Source: Branchiostoma floridae
Taxonomy: Eukaryota > Chordata > Leptocardii > Amphioxiformes > Branchiostomatidae
Assembly: GCF_000003815.2 (NCBI RefSeq)
Contig: NC_049992.1
Location: 9,448,311-9,512,310, forward strand
Direction of reading: 5' to 3'
DNA: 64,000 nt
The notes under the pieces were generated by a model. It did not search any database and was not told the origin of the DNA. It was given only the letters and a program-made list of their open reading frames with translations. The position numbers and the translations under genes were made by a program. Every line of letters begins with the position of its first letter. Within the stretch, counting starts at the first letter, position 1. This document shows, in pieces, positions 24,061 to 37,400 of the stretch.

Positions 24061-27000
24061 ATTCACCATGTTCTCACTGGTTTTTATTTGTGGCATATAT
24101 TGCACAAAATACATCTACAGTTACTCAGAAAAGGTCCACATTAATTACAAAATGGACATTTACATACAAGTACTAACAGTATAGTGGAAGAACAACCATT
24201 ATAATACAAGTGGTGCACAATCTAATATTGAAGTGAAAAAGTTGTAATAAGCTCACTGGTTACACTTTAAGCTTTAGTTAAGTCAGTTGATTTAAGGAGG
24301 ATTTATTTCAAGTTCAAAAGGACCCCCTTGATCTATCTCTCTCCCACCAAATACAAATTTGAAGAAGTCATCTGCTTTGTAGTTAAGTGATATGAAAATA
24401 AAATGTAGCATAATCAAAACACAAAGCAAAAACACAAACTGTCTAAAAAAGAAAAAGGAACTCATGATTCAGAGAATTTATCACCATGATGGTCAAATCC
24501 CCAAACTTCAGTAAATGGAAAAGAATGCTTTATGGGATATGTGCTGAGACCTTCTGTGGTTGATGGAGAGTCATGTGACCGCGAGTGACCAATCAGTGGA
24601 TGGTGGGACCTTACACAATGTATCTAACTAGCTGAAGCCTTTGTACAATATGTTTTCATTACAATGACAGTTTATCCTCAACACTATTTGCTTTAAGTCA
24701 TGGTTTTACCCTCATCTTTGCAGAATAATGAACATACAAGGTAGTCATAAACTCAGTCTGGTTTTAACAAATGTACAGTTTTCAACATTTCGAGTCATTA
24801 CACAAATCCACAGTTTCTCTGCAGTTTTTAAATGCAAAGTCTAAGGGATGCGCTGCTAAAAGATGTCCCCCTTGTACTGTAGTTTACACTGATAGATGCA
24901 TGTATTGTTATCTGTTCACATACATATTACATAGAAGCAACAGTTGAGAGTTAACCACATCAGTATAAATCACCATACACCAATCATCCATGTTTACCAC
25001 GATAATAATTGTTATTTGCAACAGTAGACCAATTGAAAGATGAAACATCACCTTCAAATGCTGACACAAAACTAATGAAAATTCAGAGAACTTTTGCATC
25101 AGCATAAAAGTGATACGTTGTTACATCTCATAATATCATACAGATTTTTACTCAACGAATTACTGTAAGAAAAATGTATTATGGCTACCTTCACATTTCA
25201 TCAGCTCAAACATCTGCATCTATATATGGTGAACAATGTATTAACCTCGCCACAACTATTTCATTTACTACTAGTATTCGTTATGAGTTGCAGTAAAGCA
25301 CATGTGGTAAAATATTGGTCCTACGAGCCAGCAGTTCACTTTTCATGTCATTAAAATGATATGGGAAAAAGTACTGCACAAAATGTCCCATTTGCAGTTG
25401 TGATGCCCAGCACTTATCATTCCCTTCTTCTTCATTTAAGTGCCTCACAGAACAAGGGATTTGGAAGAACAGGGTTTGATTTCCATAAGAGAATGATCAT
25501 GAAGACATAATGCTTTCATATGTGAAAAGTTTCAGGGACCTGGAGCCATCAAAACTTGGAGTGATCAACAAAAAGCACTATTTTGTTGTTCGAAGCTGTA
25601 ACTCTGTCAAACATCATGTCTTATCAGTTGTGCAAAATCTGTTTTCATCATCCAACACTTTGCCTGGTCCCCAAACTTTCAGACATCCAACTTCCCCAAT
25701 TCTATGAACACTGATTTTTCCACAGCACAGTTACAATGTACAACAAAGGAAGTGACTCCATCTTAGAAGGGAGCACGCTTGAGCTGGCAAACTTTTAGAG
25801 CAATTTTTCCTTCAATTGATAACATTAATTTTGCATTCAGCTGTTACAGTGTAGTAAAGAGTGTTTTTGGCGACGCCTCAGGGGCTAGCCTAATATTAGG
25901 ATTGTCTTGTGCTCGGTGACTTTGGACCATGTGTCATATATATACATTGTATAACATGACAATTTGAGCCCTGTAATGATAAGAGTGCACAACAATGATC
26001 TTCATGTCCCAGTACAAAATGTTTGTAGGCTGTGACCACACCAATCTATTTCAAAGGTTTCCTGCCACAATTCTTTTGTTTTCTTTCACACAAACTAGAT
26101 TTTACATATGGCATCATCTGAACTTAGATAAGAAAGCAAACTTGTCTTGTTTGCAATAATGACATTTGGCAAAACATTTTTACTTTTTAATTATTGAATT
26201 TAAACAGATTTTAAATTTTTGCAAGTGATTTGCTGTAAATTGTCCCTACTAAGTTGCAAAATATCCTTACCAATTTCTGTAGATAAATCAACAACTTTGT
26301 TCATGCACAAATTTGAATTTCATCCACAACGTTGGAACTGCAAAATTAGCAGCACCTTTTTTCTTTTTGTCAGCACCTCTAAATACTGTGTACAACATTC
26401 AGCAACAACAGCTGCCATTTTAAACCACATGCAGCTGTTATCGTGAAAGTCAAGAAATGTTTCTTTAACTAAAGGAAAATTCTCAGGAACCAAGAAAATA
26501 GACTGGGTGGTCGGATGGATGGGTTCCTGAGTTATGGAGTATAATGAACGACTAGGACAATACTAAGACTGTCATGGCAACAATACTGTCAACATTTGTC
26601 TAATGCTGTTGTCTGGTAGTGGTAATAACAAATGGCAAACTTGACATTTTGTATGTATGGATGTCTGATCAGACAAATGCACTGGAAAAAGTGGCTTATC
26701 CAAAGACTTGATCACCAACTCCATTGCTCTATAAGGAGCATTTACAAAGGGTCAAGTATCTTGCTAGAAGATAACAACCTCTGCCATAGACAGACTCTTT
26801 TTATGCTTCAAAAATAGCATCAAGGACAATTCCAACCAGTTAGATGATCATCAAAAGACCACCTTTTTGACAGTTTCTTGCACCACAAAAACTACTATGA
26901 CCCTGTTAGGAAAATAACTACCATAACTAGACACATTCTACACAGTAGATGTACAGACACACTGCAACATGTTGGACTGGTTCAATATCAGCACAACACG

Positions 27001-28477
27001 AACTATGAAAGCAACAAAAGCTCCATTTTAATTGCATCTACCCCCAAAATCAGTGTGACTCCAAGTTCACAAAATTTCTACCCTTATCAACATGTACAAG
27101 AGTGGAACCTACTGGCTCCGCCCTGCAGGTATTGCCAAAAAATATCAAGACGATTATTCCACTTTTTCTGTACATGAGAAAACCTTCCCATACAGCTACC
27201 ATATCCAAATCTGATCACCACTCATTTATCAGAAAAAACTTACTTCAAAATGAAGAAAATATTCCCAGGAAGCCCTGTAGCTTATGGTTTTAGAAATCAT
27301 ACCTTGTATAGTTAGAGACAGACAAACCATGAATCTTAAAAAGCCCTAAGAGTATGACTCATTTCGTAGACCTTGTTTGTAAGTATTGTGTGCGTTAACG
27401 TCAAATGCTATAGGGTGATGTGCTTATCACTAACTACTTGTGAAAGATAAACTAAGGAGAAATCTTTGTACAATGTACTTAAGTAGTGACTGTGCAGAAC
27501 TGACATAAGAACAATAAAGAATAACCAACAAAACGAAACAAAAATGATGGTGAGAGGTTGCAAATCCTGGCTTGGGGCTTCATCTGGTCTTTCATCTGTC
27601 ATTTGTATGATATTACTATTTTGTGATCACTCAAGCTAAATGCCACATGTATATGGTACATGTAGAAACTTACTTAATAAGTGCAGCTTGTAATCACAGG
27701 AAAAGTAATCAGAATTAAGCTACTGGAAAGAGGAAAAATCTAGAAAAGGACAAATAATATTGAATAGCAATACCGTTAATTACCACAGAAGCCTCGGACG
27801 AATACAAGTTTCCATATTTCCGACAATTTTGGATCATCTGCACACTCAAAATACTGACTCAAACAATATTTTTAAGATAATTGGCCACAAAGTATCATGA
27901 GCCAAAACCCATAAACATCAACAATGCTCTCCCATCTAAAAAAAAGATTGTCCAAGCCAAATCATGGGCGATGTAGCTGATTATGCTTAATGTGTATCCC
28001 CATAACTTGCTGATATACCTGTATACCCTTTTTTCTACCCAAGCCACCTTTTACCAAATCCTTATATCGTTGTTTTTTTGTGACTGTTGTAACCATGGAA
28101 ATGTCCGTGGCAACCAGCAACCAGTTTCCATGGTTAAAGATCAACAACCGCAAACTTGAATTGATTCTGCCCTGATTGCACACTCCAGCTACAAGTCATT
28201 GTTGAGCTACTATGTTTTTAACTGCCATTATTTTCTTCTAATTCCTTGCATTACCTTCAGCTAGAAACTGGGCTGGAAAATATAAAATCCTTCATCCCAG
28301 CAATATAACTTCCAAAGGAACGTGAACTGAATCCAACAAGAACGTAATGCAAGTCCAACGCACACCGAAAATGGTGTGCAAAATGACTCGATAACTGATA
28401 CGTCACACAGACTTGCATCAGTTGTTAATTGGGCAAATGGCCCGAACCATAGCGCCATGTACAGTACAAGCAAGTGA
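24061..28477 (-). other. RCC2 downstream region, possible long 3' UTR
   Basis: About 4.4 kb follow the RCC2 stop codon with no exon on either strand and unusually few repeat elements for this window. A minus-strand AATAAA (positions 24083-24088) near the far end is a possible poly(A) signal. A long 3' UTR would fit, but the sequence alone does not prove it. Confidence 0.35.
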
Positions 28478-31400
28478 TCATTTTGGATTGTACTCTGGCA
28501 ATGCCTTGATCTTTGCCTTGTCCTCTTCGCTGTCGTTGCGGGCGATGAAGATTGTGTGCCCGTACCCGCATGAGACTTTGTGGATGTAGATGCCGTCCAA
28601 TGTCTTCACCTCTTTAGGAATGGTTGATGACTTGGCCTTGTTCTCACCATAGCCCTATGGAACACAGAACTGTGCATGAGTGCCACCTACCAGACATAAA
28701 CAGTACTGCAGGGATGGTACAACACTTAAGATGTATGACAGAGATGGAAGTACTGAACAAGGATGACTGTTGAAAACATTTGTCATAGCATATCTAAGTA
28801 ACAAACCAGTCTCTACCAGACTGACCATGCTGGTGATTAAAAGGAGAATAACTTTGCTACCAGAGGAGTTGGCCTTCCACTAGCTTGAGGAGAATCATGA
28901 ACCTTAGCGTGAACTGACTCCCCTGGCTGATTTTTTGGGTGGGCAGTGGGAGTCACATGGCACCCGTTTTTATTCAGCCTTCTTCCTACTGAGGTAAAAA
29001 CACTGCTTGTCTACAGAAGGAGAAATGTATCAATCATGCCCCAAATTAAAGTTTGACATTGAAAGATGTGTCCTCATGTATTTCAGCTTACTTTGTTCAA
29101 CTCTATTGTAATATGTATCACTAGACAAGAGTTTGGGCCAGCCTAAAATAAATTACAAGGAAAAATAAAATATAATCCCTACCTATTGACCCTATTTTAT
29201 ACAGGACTGAAACAGGAAACAGAACATAGGACATAGAAGTTTTCTTTTACATAACCAGTTTTTCTCACCTGCTATCTCCCAACCTGATGAAATTATTTTA
29301 GGAGGAAACAGAACATTTTTCCTAGGCCTAACAAACAGCCTTACCAGCTCCCCGTAGGTGGGGCTGGGTCCCCAGCTGATGGTGCTGTCGTCCGCGGCCA
29401 CCACGATACTGCGGTTGCTGCAGCCCACGCTCCTGACGTCCCAGCCGCTCAGGTCCTGGACAGGCTTGGGGTACATGTTGGCCTCTCCGGTGGTCTTTGT
29501 CTGCCCCCACAGGTACAGCTGACCTGTACAACACAAACACATTTCAGTTATTGAACTCATGTGAGAATAAGATAACAGGGCTCAAAATACTTTTTTCTGC
29601 ATACCTGCACTAGTGCAGGTAACATTGAAAATTACCAGCACCAGACAAATTTTATCTGCACCACTGTGATCTTAGGAAGTATGGATCATACTAAAATTGT
29701 TTGGGAACCATTGCTTTGTTCCTAATAACAATCCACATAGCATATTACCTACATCATAGGACATTTATGATTAAGACCCAGTACATGGACCAGTGCAGGT
29801 TACGTGCAGGTAGACACCAGAAATACCTGCACGGCTTCAATTTTACCTGCACTAACCTGCATATGCAACCTGCGGTATTTCGAGCCCTGGATAAGCAACC
29901 AAAATTATGGTTACAAAGTTGAGCTTTGTTCTAACACAACGGAAGCACTCTCCATGTAAATCAGACATCTAATGAAGGTCAGCCAGGACAACCAAAAATT
30001 CACAGTGAATGCTTCCTTTGGGTCGGAGCAAGGTTCAACTTTGTAACTATGGATTCTACCAACACAGATGAGTTTTCATTCAAAAACCAAAATGATGAGA
30101 AAGATTAAACAATGTCCATATGAACATGAAGAATGATACTCAGAACTACATCCTGTGCTGAATGGCAATCATTAAAATCGTACCGACAAAAAGGTAAAGC
30201 AAGTTGAACTTGAAGAGTAATGCAAGAGACCTAATAATAAAGCCATCATAAGAGGAGCAAGTGGCAGGCACCTGGCTTGAGCACTTTACCACAAAGGTAA
30301 GGGGACTAACCGCCATTGTCCATGATACCCATGGAGTAGAATGCGCCGGCGTAGATGGTCCTGGCGCCGCGCCCCGGATAGTCGAACATCTTCACCAGCC
30401 TGGGCACGTGCTCGTCCTTCTGCTCGCTGTGACCGAGTCGGCCGTACCCGCCGAAACCCCACGTGAACACTCTCTTCTGTTTGTCCAATGCAACCTGGAT
30501 AACAGTAGAAGTAAATCAATGCTTTTAGGAAACACAGGGCTTGAAATACCACCTTCATATGCAGGTTAGTGCAGCTAAAATTGGAGCTGTGCGGGTATTT
30601 CTGATGTCTACCTGCACCTAACCTGCACTGGTCCATGTATTAGGTTTTATACAATATTTTCTAGTTTCTCCAGGAAATAAGGTATGTTAAAGAGAGAGTT
30701 TATTTGCAAGATCACGCCCAAAGGCTAATTGCACGAAATAAAGGTCATTCAGTACATAACATTAGCTTCTAATATACTTTATAAACTACATTTAGTATAA
30801 TATTATTGTAGAGTTTGACCTACAGTGTGATTGGTGCCACATTTGATGTCGACCAGCTGCACGTTAGTGATGGGGTTGATGAAGCCGTCCTTCGTCTTCT
30901 CGATGAAGACGCTGATTCTGCGCGGGACCAGCTCGCAGTCGTACGCCATCTTGTTCGATGTTACGAAGTACTGACCGTCTGTGTTGTTTCCTGTGAAAAC
31001 AACGGCCACACAAGTCAGGTGAGGTGTATGGACTGAAAACTTGTCTATTTGAATTCATCACAGAGTGAGGGGCAGAGCAAAACAGGTCCAGAGCAACCTT
31101 TAGAAGTTGCCTTCCCTCACAAACTTAATTGGCTTCGTAACAATTTAGGAATTTTTTTCTTAACTCCAATATATGGTAGATTTTGATCCAACATTTTGTC
31201 CTATTGAATCACCTTAGCAAGGTCATCTCAAAAGCCAAACATCTCCTTTATTAATAGAAGTAACTAGAATTGCATAGATATTTCAAATCTAAAATCCATA
31301 CTTGTTCTGTTGCTGAAAATTTTGATCATTATGATCAATATGGAAATACAGCTGGGTGCATATGCACTAAGTCTTTTATGCATCCAAAATTGGAGCTGTG

Positions 31401-34400
31401 CACAGGTGTACAAAGATATCTGTGTATGGACATAAAGGTACTACTGTACACTATAGTATACAGCCTTTTTAGAGTTTGTTGCATTACTTGAGTAATTTAG
31501 ACAAAGTCATTAGCTTTAGAATTTCAGATGCAAACTCAAGTAAGGTTTGTTATTACTAGGTTTTTCTGACATACTTCAATTTTTTTAAAATCAAAATATA
31601 TTGCGTGTTATACCCAGCTGTCCGTACTCTGGACATCCGAACGAGTACAAGGCCCCTCGACAGTCTATCACCATACTGAACTCTGCACCACAGGCTACCT
31701 TCACCACTGGTGGTCCCGTGTACACGATCTGTAACACAATAAAACACAGTTCTGGGGTTTAAAACTTTTAATAAAACTTTCACAAAAACTGCACACATAA
31801 AACTACCGCAAATATTTACCTCACAGGGAGTACAATTTGCGTAAGGCCGTACTGTAAAGTTTGATCTACACACACCAGTATGAACCCCTACATTGTTTTG
31901 CAAGTGTAGTGGAACATTTAACATGCTTGAGGGGTGGCTCTCAAATGCAGGACCTCTGGCTTAACGTACATGTAACATGTGGCAAGTCCCTCCACACGCT
32001 AACCACAAGGCAACCTTGCCACCTCAAACATCATAATGATGTAAAGTTATCAATATTCTGACTGGTAGAAGCTCACCTGAGTTGGACTGGGGACGGCAGC
32101 GTTCTCGTTCCCCAAACCCAGCTGACCCATCTTGTTTTCACCAAAGGCAAACACTTTCCCATCATCTAAAAACACAACAAACTTACATTAAAAATCTGAT
32201 ATGCATTCACATAAGGCAAGCATAAGGTTTGGTAGAAAGAGCTTAAAGGAAGAAAATTCTTTTTCATTTTTCGTGAATTGGCCCTACATTGATTACCAGC
32301 TATACATGTGTATGAACTATAACTACTTAGCAATTACTGTATTAAAGAAATACATGTAAATGTCAACAATGCAGGACCAATTGAAAATAAAAAGTATTTG
32401 CTTCACCCGTTTGTGACTTAATTCACAATCTAATAAAACTTTTCCAAGAGATGAAGAAAAAAAAAACACACCTGTCAGACATAGTGTATGGTTCCTTCCG
32501 CACGCTGCTTCCACGATGTTAAACCCCGCCAGGCTCTCGATGACGGTGGGCACGTCTACCCTCTTCGTGTCCCCGTGACCCAGCTGCCCTTTGTCGTTCC
32601 GTCCTGCAAGAATGAAAAGGCAGGAATGATATACTTTCAGACTCATGCCTTTAACCGGTGCAATGGCCGAGTGGGTAGTTCGCTTGCATTCGGTAGGTCG
32701 TGAGTTCGATCCCCAGCCGAGTCATACCAAAGACTTTAAAAATGGTACATGCTGCTTTCTCTGCTTAGCACTCAGCATTTGGGAAAGAGTATGGAAGTTG
32801 AACACACACCACTACCAGTGGACTAGTCCCCTGCTGTAGTGATTGCACAAAGTTGCTACTGAAACGGAGATGGGCGCCGCCCTATGCGCCATCAGGCGCA
32901 GGAAGGAACTTTGACTTTTGACATGCCTTCAAGTACCAACCTAGGATTGATATCTTCAAAAATTTGTGTTTTCCCAGAACAAAAGAGTGGAATTTACCAA
33001 CACCAAGCACAGTACGGGCACCTTCACTGAGCAGTTTTCAAATTGAAGAACACAGCTAGATGTTCACTGCACTTGTCTAGGGACATCTGGGATATTTTGA
33101 AATAGAACATATAGATAGTAAGGTTCTTTGGCACAACCAAGGAGTAACTTACGTCCAACGTTTTGATGTCTATCAGACACCATCATCAGGGTAGAATGAC
33201 TGGAAACTACATCTTGCTGCTACTTATAGCCGATGTAGGTGACGTAGCAAGAAGTAGTTTCCAGTCATTCTACCCTGAACCATTCGATCGAAACTTTGGA
33301 CGTAAGTACTCCCAGGTTGTGCCAAAGTACCGTACTATAAGACTAATTGCAAACCTGATGAAGTTATTTACGGAGAACATATAGAATTTTCCAGTATTTC
33401 CTTGTTTATGTTGACCATTGCCAGGAAGATCTCCCCCTTCTTTTCAAGATTAGGCCAAAAATCCATGACACTTTCACTTTCACTTTCACTTTGACAGTGC
33501 TAATGTCATCCAAAAAATGCCTAACCCTGTGGCCTTACATAATACTGCCACTTAAGATGCCTGACATTTTATCTCATCCTGCAACATGATCAAGTTACAT
33601 ATCTAGTCACTCAGTGGGGCTGTGTTATGCAAGATTAAAAATTTCCAGTTACTAAACAAAATACCTCAGAGTCATCAACCTGTCTTTTTTTGCTCACAAC
33701 ATAAGTGGCCAAACATTACACTGTTTTTTGTGTATGCTACAGCGTCCTTAGTATAACACATTTCTGTTAAGTTGCAGAAAGTGTCTTTTAAGCTTATCCC
33801 ACACCTTCAGGTGCTTAGGGCGGCACCAACCGTGCATTTTATAGCCCTTGGGCCGCACAGTTGTGCAATCACTACAGCAGGAGGCTGGTACATTCGTAGC
33901 TGTGTTCAACTCCCATGCTCTTTCTTCTTAAGTAATCAGTGCTAAGAAAAAGCAATACGTACCATTCTTAAAATGATTGGTTATGATCAAGCAGGGATCG
34001 AAAGACTTTTTTTCTGCTACATGCAAAATTGCAAGTTGGCAAAATTTTTACGTGCAATTTGAAAAATTTACATGCAAAATACAACTAGTCTATACTGCAA
34101 TGTTCTATCCAGCATCCATCATTCCATCCTTTGGCGGAATTTTGCTGCTCAAGACTCAGAATTTTGCCTGTTACTTTTGGCAGACAGAAATCAGTGCATG
34201 AATAGATATACTATATACAGAACTTAAAATTTTGGAAAGATATCCACACAATCAGCATGGAAGTTTGCAGAAAGCCAAATTTGATTATTTTTAACACCTA
34301 CTGACGACCGATAACGATCCCCGTCAGATAAACAAAGGCACTGTGGCCTCAGTATTTTTACTATAGGCCAGGTCTTTTCAACATGCAAGATTGCAAGTTC

Positions 34401-37400
34401 AGAATATTTTTATGTGCAAATCTCAAAAATTACATGCAAATTGCAAGTTAAGTATGTGTATTTCGAACCCTGTCAAGCCAGTGTTTGGATAAGAATGCAA
34501 AGTTAGCACTCAGTCCTGCAGTGTTATATGGACCAGATGCATGGATAACCAAAGGCTGTGACAATGTATCATTTCCATATGTGGTAACCTTGACTTCTGC
34601 CATGTCTTTCAACCATTGGGGTCGCTTTTTAGGGACTGATCATTAATACTTCATGTGACAGTCCTCTTTTCTTGCCCATTGTGATAATAATGGATACAAG
34701 ATCATAGGATACAGAAAAGCTCACTAGCTATATTTCACCCCAAGGAAGTAAAGGGTACTTTTGGCATGTGTGTCTGTGTTTTTATCTACTTTTAGGGCAG
34801 AAAAGATAGACACGATAAAGTATGTCATGATAAAGTCATCCATGATTGCCTTGTTTTGACTTTTTTGCCTGTCCATCAGGGAATGTGCAGGCAGATCACT
34901 AGCTGACTTAACACAGAAGGGAAGGCTGGAGGAGGCTCGTGCTAGAGGCAACCATGGTCCCCGACCCTCCAGACGAGGATGGGACTTGTTGAGGTGAATC
35001 ATTGGGAGACCTACCCTACTACGTACGTATTAATAGCCTACACTGTGCAACCTGGCTCAAAAAAGGATTTTGCACACTGCAATAGCTATATACTTCACCC
35101 CATGGGTACCTTTGGCATGTCTGTCTGTGTTTTCTACCTACATTCAGAGCAGAACAGATCGACATGATAAACTCTGCCATCTCTGACAGCCTTGTTTGGA
35201 CAATTTTGCCTGTCCAATCATTGGGAGACCTACCCCAGCTCATGGCCTTGCCGTCCTCAGTGATGAGAATACTGTGTACGGATGTGGGGCCTGAGATGAC
35301 AGAGCGGACCCTGACACCCGACATGCTGCCATAACGGTGGGGTCCCCACAGGTTCTGCCCTCTGTTTGCACTGCCCGCTGGAAAAAACAAACACAAACAT
35401 GTCAACAAATATCAATAAATAAATAAACATGTGAACAAACAAATAGATAAATCAACAATCATGACAGTGAATTTCCTTGAAGTTCTGTTCTAATGGTTCA
35501 ACACGTTTTTTTTAATAATGACTTATGATATTTACATATACTTTCAAGGTAATACTGGAATAAGAAGTATCTCATGAATCATACCCTGTACATTTGGAGA
35601 TGGTATGGCAAAAAAGGATGAGTAAAATTTTTTATGACTACCCTTCCTGAATATCAACCATGGAACAACCCTGACAGATCACACATTTTTCAGAAGGCTA
35701 CCTGAACAACATAGTTACTGTAAATTCTCTTATTTTTGCAGAGACTTCATTTCACGGTAGAAAAGAAAAGTTGTAGTTTAACTTAAACACTTCTGTGTTA
35801 TAATATCAAATCATTGGATAAAGTATTTACTGTGCCATGAATTTCTGGTAGATGGGATATCACAAAAATAGCAAAAATAAAATAATTGTGAACATTTTGG
35901 CATTTACAGTACAGAGGGAAATAACAGTTGTCTGATCCATGCATGTCCATGCATACACACTACCAATCTATCTAGTAGACATTGATATAACTGGCTAGAA
36001 GCACCCTGTTCAAAATTGTTAAACATGTCTATAGAATCAACTCTATGGACTTGGAAGAAATGGTCAAAGTAAACAGATGGAAATTACAGTTGTCTGATGC
36101 ATGCATGTTTCTGCATACACACAGCCGATCTGTCAAGCTGACATCGATATAACTGACAGCCGACGCTTAACTCTGTCCAAAGACTGGCTTTGACATCTTC
36201 TCCAAACCTAAATCACCAATCCATGTGTAGTATTGACTTTTCCAGACGGGAAACTTGAGTGGCTGTCTTGGAATTTCTCCTGAGTTTTCTTAACACATTT
36301 TGCAATGCTTATTTCATTCTCTGACAAAACTCAAGTCAAGTCACTTTCCAACTGGAAGCACCCTGTTTAGAATATAGTTGAATATGTCTATTGAGAGCAC
36401 TCAATGGACTAGGAGGAAATGGTCAAAATAAACAGGTGGCCAGTATAGGCTGGGTTCTTAAAAGTCTAGGTCCTAAGAAAAAAATGTTACTTTTCCATGT
36501 ACTGTCCTAAAAAATGTAGCATCGGAAAATGGTACTTTCAACATTATATTGTAAGTATACAGATATGCATTCAGGGGATGGAATAACGGAGGCCCTCCAC
36601 TATACTCCTAGCCCAGCTCCACAATACTACTTTTCAAATTTAGTGTGTTTCTTCCCTATTTTCTTTGTTAGTTTTGCTAAAATTAATGACAATTCACAGA
36701 TTTTTGTGCCAAGTGGCATCACTTTTCCAGTCAGCATTGTCTGTAAAAACTTGTGACTGAGCGATGATCAAAACAATAGTCGTTTTGCCACTTCACAACA
36801 AAGGAATCACAACAAATTGAACAATATATTTTACTTGTAGTATTTGACACCCTCCGTCATTGCAAAATGAACCCATTTTCATGAAAGCGCAGCGCGTTGG
36901 TGCCGGTTATTTTTGCCAGCCCCTCCACTATACTAAAAGATTCTGGGGAGAACCCTGGCATCGTACAAGTGCAAATCTATTAATAGAGTTCAATGTACAC
37001 GGCATAGACTCCCTAACGCAGGCCACTCAAAATGATGAGGAGACCTCACCAAGTAACAAGTAGTACGTAAAGTACACATTTTTACATCAACTGCAACTTT
37101 CTTTCTGGAATTTTATTTCGGTTCATCACTCAGACCAAAACTTTCATATCTCTTCATGAACCAAAGAAGGCTGCAGATTTTTGGGTCCATGAGGTAGGTG
37201 AAAACAGTATCTTTTATTGGCCTAATCAATGATGATAAAAGTGCGACTTACTTGCATTCTTTGGTAACTGATTTCGACCAATCAGATCCCAGTTGGTTCC
37301 TCCACAGATCAGCAGCTCACCAGCGACCTTTGACCCTTCAAGCTTCTGCACAAGTCGGCAAAAACAAGAGCCAAGAGGTCAACATGGAAAGCTGTTATGT

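Noticed and set aside
30261..30569. 102-codon plus-strand ORF
   Set aside because: It is the antisense shadow of RCC2 exon 8 (30311-30494).
32656..32733. Possible functional tRNA gene
   Set aside because: A and B boxes are present, but the acceptor stem does not pair well and the sequence continues into a SINE body that is repeated elsewhere in the window.
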